This document shows, piece by piece, positions 17,476-27,306 of a stretch of DNA of 39,678 nt. Made by a program: the position numbers and the translations under genes. The DNA comes from Mycolicibacterium flavescens (GTDB lineage Bacteria > Actinomycetota > Actinomycetes > Mycobacteriales > Mycobacteriaceae): the NCBI RefSeq assembly GCF_001722335.1, contig NZ_MIHA01000034.1, positions 1 through 39,678 on the forward strand, written 5' to 3'. Numbering within the stretch: the stretch's first letter is position 1; each line of letters opens with the position of its first letter. Under the pieces are notes generated by a model. That model was not told the origin of the DNA. It saw nothing but the letters and a program-made list of their open reading frames with translations, and did not search any database.

Positions 17476-18345
17476 CTATCGCCGGTACAGGGCCGCGCCC
17501 GCGGAGAACCCCGCACCGGCGGCGACGACGAGTACCTGCTCGCCGACCGAGGTGGCCGCAAGTGCCTTGGTCAGTGCGGATGCGAACGAGGCGGTGTGCT
17601 GACGCGGATCGTCAGCGACCGTGATGAGGTCGACCGGCACATTCAGCTGCGCCGCCAACTCGGTGCGGTATTCCTGCCCGGCGGGGGCAGCGACGACCGC
17701 ATCGATCCGGTCGAGCGGGGTCGCAGCGGCGCCCAGGCAGCGGCGTGCCGCCCCGGCTGCGACATATGCGAGTTCAGAAGCTGCCGAGGCAGTTTCGGCT
17801 ACCCGCAGCACGTTGTGATCACCGGCCATCGCGATGGTGGCGGATACGAGTCGCCGGTTGTCCGGCGACCTCTCCCAGGCAACCGGGCCCAGACCGCGGG
17901 CGTCCTCGTGCCAGGTGCACAGCAGCGCCGAGCCGGTCGGGCTGTACGGGAATGACTCACTGCACCTCCGACCCGGATCGGCATCGGCCGCGACCACCAG
18001 CGCGCAATCGATGACGCCCGCACCGAGGAAACCGTCGACGATCTGCAGAGCCGTCAAAGGGCCGCAGGACCCGTTGGCGACATCGAAGGAGAACGTTCCG
18101 TGGGTACCGGTGGGCGGTGGTTCGGGGTTGGCTCCGATGTCGTGCTGGATCATGGACGCCAGCGCCGGCTCGCCGAGGTTGCGGTCGCGGTAGATTCCGA
18201 CGTTCACCAGCAGATCGACCTCGTCGGCGGGTCGTCCCGCAGCGCGCAGGCAGTCCCGGGCGGCACGGTCGGCCAGCCGCAGGGCACTGTGCCGGTCCCG
18301 CCAGCCGGCTTCGACCACCGAGATCTGGTCAACGACGGTTCCCAT
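17476..18345 (-). CDS. Ketosynthase III-like protein with altered catalytic triad
   Basis: 289 residues with a thiolase/FabH-like fold but shorter than the usual 320-340, missing the first strand region. The nucleophile is kept: C94 in NGSCGPLTAL. The segment that carries the catalytic histidine in FabH reads VVAAPAGQEY and has none, and the position of the catalytic asparagine appears to be H250 (RQHTASFASAL). The ATG at 18345 lies inside the 3' end of the neighbouring ketosynthase gene (17-base overlap, different frame). A degenerate partner tightly coupled to an intact FabH-like protein recalls the PqsB-PqsC heterodimer; this is an analogy, and the product is unknown. Confidence 0.7.
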   Translation of the reverse strand: MGTVVDQISVVEAGWRDRHSALRLADRAARDCLRAAGRPADEVDLLVNVGIYRDRNLGEPALASMIQHDIGANPEPPPTGTHGTFSFDVANGSCGPLTALQIVDGFLGAGVIDCALVVAADADPGRRCSESFPYSPTGSALLCTWHEDARGLGPVAWERSPDNRRLVSATIAMAGDHNVLRVAETASAASELAYVAAGAARRCLGAAATPLDRIDAVVAAPAGQEYRTELAAQLNVPVDLITVADDPRQHTASFASALTKALAATSVGEQVLVVAAGAGFSAGAALYRR

Positions 18346-19435
18346 GGCGTTCCACCATCTCCTTGTCGAGGGTGAGAAGCACGAAGCCGATCTCCAGTCC
18401 GGATGCCAACGCGATGAGCGCGATCGTCTCTCCGGGGCGAATATGTCCGGCCTCGAGCTCTTCGACCAAGGCGACGGTGTGCGTGGTCGACGCGGTGTTC
18501 CCGTAGCGGTCCACCGTGATCACGGCGTCGTGACGGGGAGAACCACCGAAGGCCTCAGAGACCTCGGCCATACCTTCGCGAATGGCCCGCGCCGACGTCT
18601 GATGCGTGATGACGTGGTCGATGCCGTCGATTCTGAGTTCCAGCTCGTCGAGAACCTCGTGCAGCAGAAACGGTGTGTGTGCCATCGCGGCCCGGTGGAT
18701 TCCTCGTGCGTCGGTGAACATCCGCGCACCCGGCTGATTCCCCTTCGGATAGCCCATGCACAGCCGGCTGTAGTCGGCCAGCGTGGTGAAACCCGCCAGG
18801 ACAACGCCGTCGCTGCCGGCCGGGGCCCGCTCCAGCAGCAGCGCCGCGCCCGCGTCGCCGAGGGTCAGCGACGCCAACTCCTTGCTCATGACGTTGTGCA
18901 CGTGGCGGGCCGCGTTGCGCCCAAGCGGAGAAATGTACTCACCGCTGACGATCAGAGCGCGTTCGACAGTGCCCTGGCGAATCCAGTTGTTGGCCACCGT
19001 GAGCCCGGTGAGCATGCCTGCGCAGGCGTTGTTGATGTCGAAAGTCATCGCACTTGTCGCGCCGATCGCCTCGGCGACGGCGGAACTCATCGTGGGTTCC
19101 AGCCACTGTGTGAGGCCGTCGCGGAACTTCGTGATACTGCAGTTGATGACGACGTCAATCGAGGCGGGATCCCGTCCGCCCCGGGACAGGCAGTCCATCG
19201 CCGCCGTGGCAGCCAGGCTGAACGAGTCCTCATCACCGACCGACACACGGCGCTCTGCAATCCCGGTCAGCCGTTCGAGGTCGACGTGAGTGCGGTGGCG
19301 GGTGGTCGCCATCAACTCCCGGGTCGTCAGCCGGGTGGCGGGCAGGTGGCGGCCAGCCGCAGCCAGTCGCGATCGGTACGCCGAACCGGGACCGGTCCCG
19401 GGCGGTTCCATGACCAGCCAGTGCGTACGTGCCAT
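18329..19435 (-). CDS. 3-oxoacyl-ACP synthase III (FabH-like)
   Basis: 368 residues with an intact ketosynthase III triad: C138 in INNACAGM, H278 in VITHQTS and N313 in YGNTAST. GIAERR near residue 58 and GDAGAALLLE near 193 are also typical. Family members condense an acyl-CoA (or acyl-ACP) with malonyl-ACP, or form esters or other acyl products. It is the first gene of a two-gene operon with the degenerate partner. The ATG at 19435 gives the full N-terminus; an in-frame ATG eight codons later is possible. It is divergent from a DosR-driven ORF; the palindromic box at 19494-19508 is 58 nt away and might act in both directions. Confidence 0.85.
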   Translation of the reverse strand: MARTHWLVMEPPGTGPGSAYRSRLAAAGRHLPATRLTTRELMATTRHRTHVDLERLTGIAERRVSVGDEDSFSLAATAAMDCLSRGGRDPASIDVVINCSITKFRDGLTQWLEPTMSSAVAEAIGATSAMTFDINNACAGMLTGLTVANNWIRQGTVERALIVSGEYISPLGRNAARHVHNVMSKELASLTLGDAGAALLLERAPAGSDGVVLAGFTTLADYSRLCMGYPKGNQPGARMFTDARGIHRAAMAHTPFLLHEVLDELELRIDGIDHVITHQTSARAIREGMAEVSEAFGGSPRHDAVITVDRYGNTASTTHTVALVEELEAGHIRPGETIALIALASGLEIGFVLLTLDKEMVERHGNRR

Positions 19436-19493
19436 GTATCGAGTCTGGAGCTGTCGATCGCCCCCACACAGAGCGTTTCGACCGTCGTCGATG

Positions 19494-19508
19494 AGGACTT
19501 TGGACTCT
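19494..19508 (+). promoter_or_regulatory. DosR box upstream of the devS operon
   Basis: AGGACTTTGGACTCT matches the DosR consensus at 10 of 12 positions and ends 35 nt before the ATG at 19544. Confidence 0.72.
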
Positions 19509-19531
19509 TAGGGTTGCGGCGGGGGAATCAT

Positions 19532-19537
19532 CAGCTT
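19532..19537 (+). promoter_or_regulatory. Weak -10 box for the ORF upstream of devS
   Basis: CAGCTT keeps the second-position A and last T of TANNNT. It begins 23 nt after the DosR box and lies 6 nt before the ATG at 19544. Position, rather than sequence, is the main support. Confidence 0.35.
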
Positions 19538-19543
19538 CGGTCC

Positions 19544-19798
19544 ATGGCTGAGCACAAAGGTTCGCTGGCAGCGACTTTGGCTGCGCTGGCCGCAACAGCT
19601 ACGTATCGAGCCCGGGTGCGGCCACGGCTCTACACCTGGGGCGCCACGGACCACGAGATCGCTGTCGAGCTACCCGGCGACGGACTCGTGTCGAAGGGGT
19701 GCCCGCGACGGGCGGAGCGAACCGCGGCACACGCTCGTCGAGACGGCGGGCAGCAGCCTGCGGCCGAACTGAACGAAAGGCCGTCGATTCGTCGCTGA
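19544..19798 (+). pseudogene. Truncated N-terminus of an SRPBCC (polyketide-cyclase-like) protein
   Basis: 84 codons. Residues ~1-50 include an alanine-rich helix and LYTWGATDHEIAVELPGDGLV, which resembles the lead segment WGATDxEvxxxLPGDeLv of mycobacterial SRPBCC lipid-binding proteins. In those proteins an ATRAVTIDAP-type strand and the ~150-residue ligand fold follow. Here the sequence turns into low-complexity SKGCPRRAERTAAHARR and stops, and no other frame restores the domain. It is therefore probably a deletion remnant, but it keeps a DosR box and a leaderless start at the standard spacing. It ends 28 nt before devS and may now act as a translated leader for it. Confidence 0.55.
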
Positions 19799-19811
19799 CC
19801 GGTATGACTGA

Positions 19812-21551
<1,740 letters not shown>

Positions 21552-21589
21552 GTCCACCCCGGCTGCCGCCGCCCCGGCGTGATGAACAC

Positions 21590-21595
21590 TAGGGT
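21590..21595 (+). promoter_or_regulatory. Candidate SigA-type -10 box of the fifth USP gene
   Basis: TAGGGT fits TANNNT and lies 44 nt before the GTG at 21640. The resulting leader carries AAAGGTG as ribosome-binding site. No DosR box is seen, so this USP may be expressed differently from the others. Confidence 0.45.
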
Positions 21596-21639
21596 GGGAC
21601 CCGCACCGGCCTCGGTGTGGTCCGAGCGAAAGGTGATGT

Positions 21640-22488
21640 GTGTCGCGCAGTTGGGGAGTGGTCGTCGGCGTCGACGGTTCGCCGTCGTCGGACGCCGCGG
21701 TCCGGTGGGCCGCACACGACGCCGCGCTCCGGGGCGCGCAGCTCACCGTCGCCCATGCGACGACGCCGGCGATCGGGTCGCTGCTTGTGTCCGACACGCT
21801 GCCCGACGCGGACACCGGCCTCCTCGAGCGGGCCGAACGGCTCGCCGCCGAGACCGCGGGCACGTCATTGCCGATCAGGGCCGAGGAGGTGTCGGGCGCA
21901 CCGGCGCGCGCGCTGCTGCAGATGTCGGCCGATGCCGACTTGGTGGTCGTCGGGCGCAGGGGTCGCAGCAAGCTCGCCAGCGTTCTGTTGGGTTCGGTGA
22001 GCATGGCCCTGCTGCACCACAGCCGTTGCCCCGTCGCGGCCATTGAGGCCGATCACGACGGCGACGTGCCGTCAGCGACGGCTCCGGTCCTGGTCGGGGT
22101 CGACAATTCGCCGGCCTCCGACGAGGCGCTCGAATGGGCCTTCGCGGAAGCCTCCCGCCGAGGCGTCGGTCTTCTCGCAGTGCATGCGTGGTGGAGCCCG
22201 GGGACCTTCGAGTTCGCCGGAACCGACTGGGAGACCATCCGACCCGACGTCGAGAAGGAGTTCGACGCGCAGTTCGACCCCTGGTGCAGGCGATTTGCGG
22301 ATGTCGAGGCGGATCGCGTCGTCGTGCGCGACGAGCCCGCGCGGGAGATCACCGAGCGGTCCGGCGACGCGCAGCTCGTCGTTGTCGGCAGCCGGCGTCA
22401 CGGGGAGATCGCCAGCGTCCTGCTGGGCTCGGTGAGCTCCGCGGTCGTCCAGGCGGTGCGTACGCCGGTCGTCGTGGTCCGCTCCTGA
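21640..22488 (+). CDS. Universal stress protein, tandem UspA domains (5)
   Basis: 282 residues, two UspA domains (about 4-138 and 147-282). The first has an intact nucleotide motif in [17 protein letters not shown]; the second is slightly altered, [17 protein letters not shown]. The GTG start is preceded by GAAAGGTGAT. It lies 88 nt after devS and has its own -10 candidate, so it may be transcribed both alone and from the devS promoter. It ends 3 nt from the stop of the convergent TetR-family gene. Confidence 0.89.
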   Translation: MSRSWGVVVGVDGSPSSDAAVRWAAHDAALRGAQLTVAHATTPAIGSLLVSDTLPDADTGLLERAERLAAETAGTSLPIRAEEVSGAPARALLQMSADADLVVVGRRGRSKLASVLLGSVSMALLHHSRCPVAAIEADHDGDVPSATAPVLVGVDNSPASDEALEWAFAEASRRGVGLLAVHAWWSPGTFEFAGTDWETIRPDVEKEFDAQFDPWCRRFADVEADRVVVRDEPAREITERSGDAQLVVVGSRRHGEIASVLLGSVSSAVVQAVRTPVVVVRS

Positions 22489-22491
22489 CGG

Positions 22492-23124
22492 TCAGCCGTT
22501 CATGCGCGCATCGAAAGCCGTGATCATCGAGGTGTCGGCGAGGAGGCCGTGGGTGTAGATCTCCAAGGCCGGCATGATCATGTCATTCGCATAGTCCCTC
22601 AACACCGCCGCCATGTCTTTGGGCGTGGCATGACGACGGAGATAGAGCAGGAAACCGCCCGCGTTGTTCAGCGCCAGGAAGGTGGCCCGGGCTCTGGGGT
22701 CGCGGCTCGGCTTCAGTGTCCCGGCCCGAACTCCTGCTTCCAGATAACCGATCGCGTTCTCGATCATCCGATCGAGCATCGAACGTCCCAAGCTTCCGCC
22801 TTCGTCGAGGCTGCGGACCAGATAGGCCATCATCGGCGCAAAGGACCCGATATCGTCGAGCGCGGCGAACCATAGCTCCGGGGATGTCGATTGCAGCGCA
22901 TCGGATTTCATTGTGCGAACGGTTTCGGCGATGTACTCGTCGCACGCGCTGACCAGCTTCTGTTTGGAACCGTAGAGGTCGAGCAGCACGTCCGGTGGGA
23001 CGCCGGCCGCGCCGGCGATCGTCCGCACCGGGGTTCGGAAGCCGTGCCGGCCGATCTGGTCGATCGCTGCGTCGCGGATGCGTACCCGCAGCGCTTCCTC
23101 GGTGGTGGTGTCGGTGGCGGTCAT
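22492..23124 (-). CDS. TetR/AcrR-family transcriptional regulator
   Basis: 210 residues from the ATG at 23124, which follows GAGGAG. The N-terminal TetR helix-turn-helix is visible: IRDAAIDQIGRHGF, then VRTIAGAAGVPPDVLLDLYGSK (about residues 17-55). The C-terminal ligand domain is helical (about 60-210) and resembles mycobacterial TetR proteins linked to transporters or lipid genes. It is divergent from the SulP permease with 174 nt between starts, so it may control that gene and itself; no convincing operator was picked out by eye. Confidence 0.82.
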   Translation of the reverse strand: MTATDTTTEEALRVRIRDAAIDQIGRHGFRTPVRTIAGAAGVPPDVLLDLYGSKQKLVSACDEYIAETVRTMKSDALQSTSPELWFAALDDIGSFAPMMAYLVRSLDEGGSLGRSMLDRMIENAIGYLEAGVRAGTLKPSRDPRARATFLALNNAGGFLLYLRRHATPKDMAAVLRDYANDMIMPALEIYTHGLLADTSMITAFDARMNG

Positions 23125-23298
23125 GTCCAACTCCTCAGGGCGACTTAGCGCACTGTCGTCCAGCATGGCTGCAAGCCGGTTTCCGGTGTGAGAGTCGAAA
23201 GTCATTACCTGCGTGAGCAGAAGGTCTGAAAAATCGGGCTATCGCGTGCGCCGGCCCGGTTCGTGAGTAGCTTCTACGCATAGTTCGAGGGAGGTTCG
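23125..23298. other. Divergent intergenic region between TetR and SulP genes
   Basis: 174 nt. It holds a small perfect inverted repeat CCGGTTTCCGG around 23174-23184, a candidate -10 TAGCTT at 23268-23273 on the plus strand and the SulP ribosome-binding site GAGGGAGG at 23287-23294. A 9-of-12 DosR-like match at 23140-23154 lies too close to the TetR start to fit the local promoter geometry. Confidence 0.4.
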
Positions 23299-24996
23299 AT
23301 GGAACTGACCGTGGCGTGGTGTCGGCACTGGGCACCCGGGCTCGCGTCGCTGTCGGGCTATCGGCGGGCGTGGCTGCGCGGCGACGTCGTCGCGGGAGTG
23401 ACAGTCACCGCATACCTCATTCCGCAGGTGATGGCGTACGCCTCGCTCGCGGGGGTGCCTGCGAGCGCGGGGTTGTGGGTGGCCGTTGTCGCGTTGGCCG
23501 TCTACGTCGTCCTCGGATCCTCGCGCAAGTTATCGGTCGGACCGGAGTCCACGACCGCACTGATGACCGCTGCCGTGGTGGCGCCGATTGCGGCGGGCGA
23601 CGCAGCGCGGTACGTCGCGTTGTCGGCGGCGTTGGCGCTGCTCGTGGGCGGCCTCTGCATCGCCGGTGCGGTGGCCAGGCTCGGCTTCCTGGCCAACCTG
23701 CTGTCGGGTCCGGTCCTCACCGGGTACATGACCGGCATCGCGGGCCTGATGATCGTGAGCCAGATCGCGAAGGTGACCGGAATTTCGTTATCCGGCAACG
23801 ACATCGGTGGTCTACTTGTCGATCTCGTCCGGTCTGTCCGCTTTGTTCACTGGCCTACGTTCGGCATGGCCGCCGGTGTGCTGGCCATGTTGTTCATTCT
23901 GAGGCGCTGGGCGCCGCGGTGGCCGGGTCCTCTGCTGGCGGTGCTGGCGGCGACCGCCGTGGGGGCGGCCTTCTCGCTCGACCGCGCCGGTGTCGAAGTC
24001 GTCGGCCCCATTGCCGCCGGCTGGCCGAAAGCCGGCTTGCCCACGGTGGCGCCGAGCGACCTTGCCACACTGCTGCTTCCCGCCGTCGGCGTCGCAATCG
24101 TGGCATTCTCCGACAACGTCCTGACCGCACGGGCTTTCGCCACGCGAACCGGCGAGATCGACGCGAACGCCGAGTTGCGCGCGCTCGGCGTGGCGAACCT
24201 GGGGGTTGGCCTGACCCACGGTTTTCCGGTCAGTTCCAGTGGATCACGGACCGCGCTGGCGCACGCGGTGGGCAGCCGCACTCAGCTGTACTCAGCGGTC
24301 GCTGTGGTTTCGATACTGCTGGTGCTGTGGCTCGGCCGCGATGTGATCGCGCATTTTCCCACCGCGGCGCTGGGCGCTCTCGTGGTTTACGCGGCCGTCC
24401 AGCTGGTCGACGTCGCCGCGTACCGCCGCCTCGCCGGTTTCCGCCGCAGCGAGTTCGTGCTCGCCGTGGCGACCACCGCTGCTGTTCTCGGACTGGGTGT
24501 GCTCTACGGCGTGCTGGTAGCGGTCGCCCTGTCGATTCTCGACCTGCTGCGCCGCGTGGCCCACGCCCATGACAGCGTGCTCGGTTTCGTCCCCGGTATC
24601 GCCGGTATGCACGACATCGAGGACTACCCGGACGCGAGACCGGTACCCGGTCTGGTGATCTACCGGTACGACGCGCCCTTGTGTTTCGCGAATGCAGAGG
24701 ACTTCCGTAAGCGGGCGCTGTCCGCGGTCGACGACAGCGACGGCTGTGTCGAGTGGTTCGTCCTCAACGTAGAGGCCAACGTCGAGGTCGACCTCACCGC
24801 GCTCGACGCGCTCGAGTCCCTGCGGCAGGAACTCGATCATCGAGGCATTGTGTTCGCCATGGCGCGGGTCAAGCAGGACCTGCGTGACGCGCTGGAAGCG
24901 GCGGACATGGTCGGCCGCATCGGTGAGCACCGTATGTTCATGACGCTGCCGACCGCGGTCGAGGCGTTCCGGAACCGAGGAAGCGTCAGCGGTTGA
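23299..24996 (+). CDS. SulP-family anion permease with C-terminal STAS domain
   Basis: 565 residues. Residues ~25-420 contain about ten to twelve hydrophobic segments beginning with the SulP signature region GVTVTAYLIPQVMAYASLAGV (about 32-52). Residues ~440-560 form a cytoplasmic STAS domain, recognised from VIYRYDAPLCFANAEDFRKR and the later LDALESLRQEL. Members move sulfate, bicarbonate or related anions; it resembles M. tuberculosis Rv1739c, which lies beside the DosR-controlled narK2 cluster. The start is supported by GAGGGAGG. The last 11 bases overlap the 3' end of the PPOX-fold gene on the other strand. Confidence 0.9.
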   Translation: MELTVAWCRHWAPGLASLSGYRRAWLRGDVVAGVTVTAYLIPQVMAYASLAGVPASAGLWVAVVALAVYVVLGSSRKLSVGPESTTALMTAAVVAPIAAGDAARYVALSAALALLVGGLCIAGAVARLGFLANLLSGPVLTGYMTGIAGLMIVSQIAKVTGISLSGNDIGGLLVDLVRSVRFVHWPTFGMAAGVLAMLFILRRWAPRWPGPLLAVLAATAVGAAFSLDRAGVEVVGPIAAGWPKAGLPTVAPSDLATLLLPAVGVAIVAFSDNVLTARAFATRTGEIDANAELRALGVANLGVGLTHGFPVSSSGSRTALAHAVGSRTQLYSAVAVVSILLVLWLGRDVIAHFPTAALGALVVYAAVQLVDVAAYRRLAGFRRSEFVLAVATTAAVLGLGVLYGVLVAVALSILDLLRRVAHAHDSVLGFVPGIAGMHDIEDYPDARPVPGLVIYRYDAPLCFANAEDFRKRALSAVDDSDGCVEWFVLNVEANVEVDLTALDALESLRQELDHRGIVFAMARVKQDLRDALEAADMVGRIGEHRMFMTLPTAVEAFRNRGSVSG

Positions 24997-25447
24997 GGTG
25001 GTGTGCCCGGTTCTGGTCCACCCCGCGGTACTCGGGGGTGCCGCGGTCGCGGAAGCGACGTCCGGTGATCTTCTCGGTGCGGATCCGCACGAAGTGGTCG
25101 CGTCGCCCGGCCGCCCAGGGTTCGACGAAAGTGCCTGACAGGTCGACGAGTTCGTCGATGTCGGTGACCGGTTGGGCGTGCCCGACAACGGTGACACTCC
25201 AGCCGTCGCGCAGGTCGGGATCGAGTTCGTCGGCCTGGAACGCCACGACCTGATTGTCGGTGGCGGCGGCCAGCTTCGGCCCGCCGGCCACCCGGATCAC
25301 CAGATCGTCGCGCCACAGCCGGAAATTGACCGGCTGCACGGCGGGCAGGGCGTCCTCGGTGAACACCAGCCTGCCGACCCGCACGCCAGACAGCAGATCC
25401 AGACACTGTCTGCGGTTGAGGGTTTCGAGCTCACGGCCCTTGGTCAT
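24986..25447 (-). CDS. PPOX-fold (pyridoxamine 5'-phosphate oxidase-like) flavin-binding protein
   Basis: 153 residues. The family pattern is visible as LNRRQCLDLLSGVRVGRLVF, then PAVQPVNFRL, and the strand VTVVGHAQPVTD. Proteins of this fold bind FMN or F420 and reduce small molecules, or store flavin. In size and character it resembles Rv0080, a DosR-regulon protein. The ATG at 25447 is one base after the tgs1 stop and has a strong AAGGAGG site inside the tgs1 3' end, so it is probably the second gene of the tgs1 operon. Its specific substrate cannot be read from sequence. Confidence 0.83.
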   Translation of the reverse strand: MTKGRELETLNRRQCLDLLSGVRVGRLVFTEDALPAVQPVNFRLWRDDLVIRVAGGPKLAAATDNQVVAFQADELDPDLRDGWSVTVVGHAQPVTDIDELVDLSGTFVEPWAAGRRDHFVRIRTEKITGRRFRDRGTPEYRGVDQNRAHHLNR

Positions 25448-25448
25448 G

Positions 25449-26837
25449 TCAGCCTCCTTGTACCAGAGCGAGTGTCCCTGCCGGGGTGCTGCGCCAGTGG
25501 CCGGTGCTGAGCTCGGCCAGTTCGCTCACCGCGCGTTCGATCCCGGTGGCCAGTTCGTCGACGTCGGGCGCCGCGTCGTAGTCGCCGATGATGCCGAACG
25601 CGAGGTGGTCGGCGTAGCTCAGCATGGCCACGCCGGTGCGCAGCCGCATGGCCAGCGGCGGGATCGGCAGCAGCCGGATGACCTCGCGGCCGAGGACACG
25701 CATGCGTTTGCGCGGGCCGGGCACGTTGGTGGCCAGCGTGACGATGCCGCGCTGCGGTAGCCGGCCCAGCGTCCGCACCGCCCACGCGGTGACCGGGAAC
25801 GGGATCGCGTTCGCCGCGGCGATCAACGCACTTCCGGCCTGCCGCTGGCCGCTGCCCTTGGCCCTGGTCATGCGGGCGTGCACGGCCTGCAGCTGCTGCA
25901 GGACGTCGGACTTCTCGACCGGCAGGTACGGCAGCATGATCGAGACGCGGTTGTCGGCCCGGCCCGCCGCGTCCCCGGAGCGCACCGACACCGGCACCAG
26001 CGTCCGCAGCGACGTGCGCCGCGGCTGTTCGCCCCGCCGCAGCAGCATGGTCCGGAAGCTGTCGGTGATCGCGGTCAGCGCAACGTCATTGACCGTGACC
26101 TCGAACCGCTGACAGATCTTCTCGACGTCGTGCATCGACACCTCGACCGTCGCGTAACGGCGCATGTCGGTGACCGGGCCGGTCAGCGACGACGCGGCCG
26201 CCGGCCGCAGCAGGCCGCCCGCGATGTCGAGCGCGCCGTGCAGGGCCTGGGTGGTCGCGGCGGTCAGGCCGGTCGACGTCCGCCACGCTGCGGTCAACCA
26301 GTCGACCGGGTTGAGCGGCACCGCGGGCAACCGTCGCCGCGGCGGCCGACGGGTCTCGGCCGGCTCGGTGTACCCGTCGCACAGCCGGGTCAGCAGCTGG
26401 GTGGCCGCGACTCCGTCGGCCATGCAGTGGTGGATCTTGATCAGGATCGCCCACCGGTTGTGCGCGAGCCCGTCGACCACCCAGCACTCCCACAGCGGCC
26501 GGTCGCGGTCCAGGCGGTGCTCTATCACGTCGGCGGCCCACCGGAACAGCGCCGCGTCGTCACCGGGCCGCGGCACCGCCGCCCTGCGCACGTGGTGCGA
26601 GATGTCGAGGGAGGCGTCATCGACCCATTCCGGGGCGCCGAGATCCAGCGGATGGGTGCGCAGCACCTGGGTGAAGCGGGGCACCGAGGTGATGCGCTCG
26701 GCCAGTTCCGCGGTCAGCACGGCGAAGTCGGGCATCGGCCCGGCCAACACCGCGATCGCGCCGATCGCCAGGCTCACGTGCGGGTCGGAGTCCTCAGCCT
26801 GCAGGAACCCCGCGTCCAGGATCGTCAACTGCTCCAT
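25449..26837 (-). CDS. tgs1: Wax ester synthase/diacylglycerol acyltransferase (Tgs1-type)
   Basis: 462 residues, matching M. tuberculosis Tgs1 (463), the main triacylglycerol synthase of dormancy. It carries the acyltransferase active-site motif HHCMADG with H136, H137, D141 and G142, an N-terminal LDAGFLQAEDSDPHVSLAIG and a C-terminal ATNVPGPRKRMRVLG segment, all typical of WS/DGAT enzymes. It joins acyl-CoA to diacylglycerol to form storage lipid at the membrane. The ATG at 26837 lies 34 nt from a DosR box and 6 nt from a GA-N3-T box, as at the other DosR starts. The fdxA gene upstream ends inside that DosR box. Confidence 0.93.
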   Translation of the reverse strand: MEQLTILDAGFLQAEDSDPHVSLAIGAIAVLAGPMPDFAVLTAELAERITSVPRFTQVLRTHPLDLGAPEWVDDASLDISHHVRRAAVPRPGDDAALFRWAADVIEHRLDRDRPLWECWVVDGLAHNRWAILIKIHHCMADGVAATQLLTRLCDGYTEPAETRRPPRRRLPAVPLNPVDWLTAAWRTSTGLTAATTQALHGALDIAGGLLRPAAASSLTGPVTDMRRYATVEVSMHDVEKICQRFEVTVNDVALTAITDSFRTMLLRRGEQPRRTSLRTLVPVSVRSGDAAGRADNRVSIMLPYLPVEKSDVLQQLQAVHARMTRAKGSGQRQAGSALIAAANAIPFPVTAWAVRTLGRLPQRGIVTLATNVPGPRKRMRVLGREVIRLLPIPPLAMRLRTGVAMLSYADHLAFGIIGDYDAAPDVDELATGIERAVSELAELSTGHWRSTPAGTLALVQGG

Positions 26838-26843
26838 GTCTTC

Positions 26844-26849
26844 ACCTTC
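26844..26849 (-). promoter_or_regulatory. -10 box of tgs1
   Basis: GAAGGT on the minus strand begins 22 nt after the DosR box and ends 6 nt before the ATG. The same bases could also act as a Shine-Dalgarno sequence if transcription comes from fdxA, so the site may have two uses. Confidence 0.5.
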
Positions 26850-26871
26850 GTCCGTGCGGGCTGCGCGCAGA

Positions 26872-26886
26872 AGAGGCTTAGGTCCC
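26872..26886 (-). promoter_or_regulatory. DosR box of tgs1, overlapping the fdxA stop
   Basis: GGGACCTAAGCCTCT matches the DosR consensus at 10 of 12 positions, 34 nt before the tgs1 start. The last codons of fdxA (stop at 26878-26880) lie within it. Confidence 0.75.
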
Positions 26887-27225
26887 TAGCCTTGCCGGGA
26901 ACCCGGCGACCAGCGGCGTGTCCACCCCGACCGGCCCGAGCTTGGCGGCACCACCGGGGGCGCCCAGCGGCGCGTCGCGCCCGGGCAGGACGTCGGCGAA
27001 GAACGCGGCGTTGTCGGCCAGGCGGCGGTGCTCCTCGTCGGGCAGATCGGTCTCGTAGTAGATCGCGCCTTCTTCGCACGCCAGCTTGCACGCGCCGCAG
27101 TCCACGCATTCCTCGGGATTGATGTAGAGCGAGCGGGCGCCCTCGTAGATGCAATCGACCGGGCATTCGGGTACGCAGGACTTGTGCATCACGTCCACGC
27201 AGGCACTGCTGATCACGTAGGTCAT
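26878..27225 (-). CDS. fdxA: Seven-iron ferredoxin FdxA
   Basis: 115 residues, matching M. tuberculosis FdxA (Rv2007c, DosR regulon). Cysteines C9, C17, C21, C25, C40, C43, C46 and C50 form the CxxxxxxxCxxxCPVDC and CVDCGACKLACE patterns of a [3Fe-4S]/[4Fe-4S] ferredoxin, followed by a C-terminal tail of ~60 residues. It should act as a low-potential electron carrier. ATG at 27225 is chosen because the family N-terminus is MTYVISSACVD and because TACACT lies 6 nt before it; an in-frame extension further upstream is unlikely. It lies between the nar genes and tgs1 on the same strand. Confidence 0.94.
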   Translation of the reverse strand: MTYVISSACVDVMHKSCVPECPVDCIYEGARSLYINPEECVDCGACKLACEEGAIYYETDLPDEEHRRLADNAAFFADVLPGRDAPLGAPGGAAKLGPVGVDTPLVAGFPARLGT

Positions 27226-27231
27226 GGCCGC

Positions 27232-27237
27232 AGTGTA
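27232..27237 (-). promoter_or_regulatory. -10 box, leaderless start of fdxA
   Basis: TACACT is a full TANNNT match on the minus strand, 6 nt before the fdxA ATG. Confidence 0.6.
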
Positions 27238-27259
27238 TGAACCACCCGGGGTCGGTGAA

Positions 27260-27274
27260 GCGGGCCGAAGGGCT
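27260..27274 (-). promoter_or_regulatory. Very weak proximal DosR-like site of fdxA
   Basis: AGCCCTTCGGCCCGC matches only 7 of 12 consensus positions. It is listed because it falls exactly where a proximal site is expected (22 nt before the -10) and 23 bp from the strong distal box. Confidence 0.25.
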
Positions 27275-27282
27275 TCAGGGGC

Positions 27283-27297
27283 AGGGACCAAAGTCCT
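27283..27297 (-). promoter_or_regulatory. Strong DosR box of fdxA
   Basis: AGGACTTTGGTCCCT matches 11 of 12 consensus positions, the best in the window. It lies 57 nt before the fdxA start, between that gene and narI. Confidence 0.85.
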
Positions 27298-27306
27298 TAT
27301 CGCAGA

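Noticed and set aside
18344..19543. Long plus-strand open frame opposite the ketosynthase genes
   Set aside because: It has no family features and mirrors the codon pattern of the minus-strand genes; only its last 84 codons, with their own promoter, were kept.
23140..23154. GCGACTTAGCGCACT, a 9-of-12 match to the DosR consensus between TetR and SulP genes
   Set aside because: It lies 15 nt from the TetR start and 144 nt from the SulP start, not at the 34-35 nt seen at other boxes, and no matching -10 box is present.
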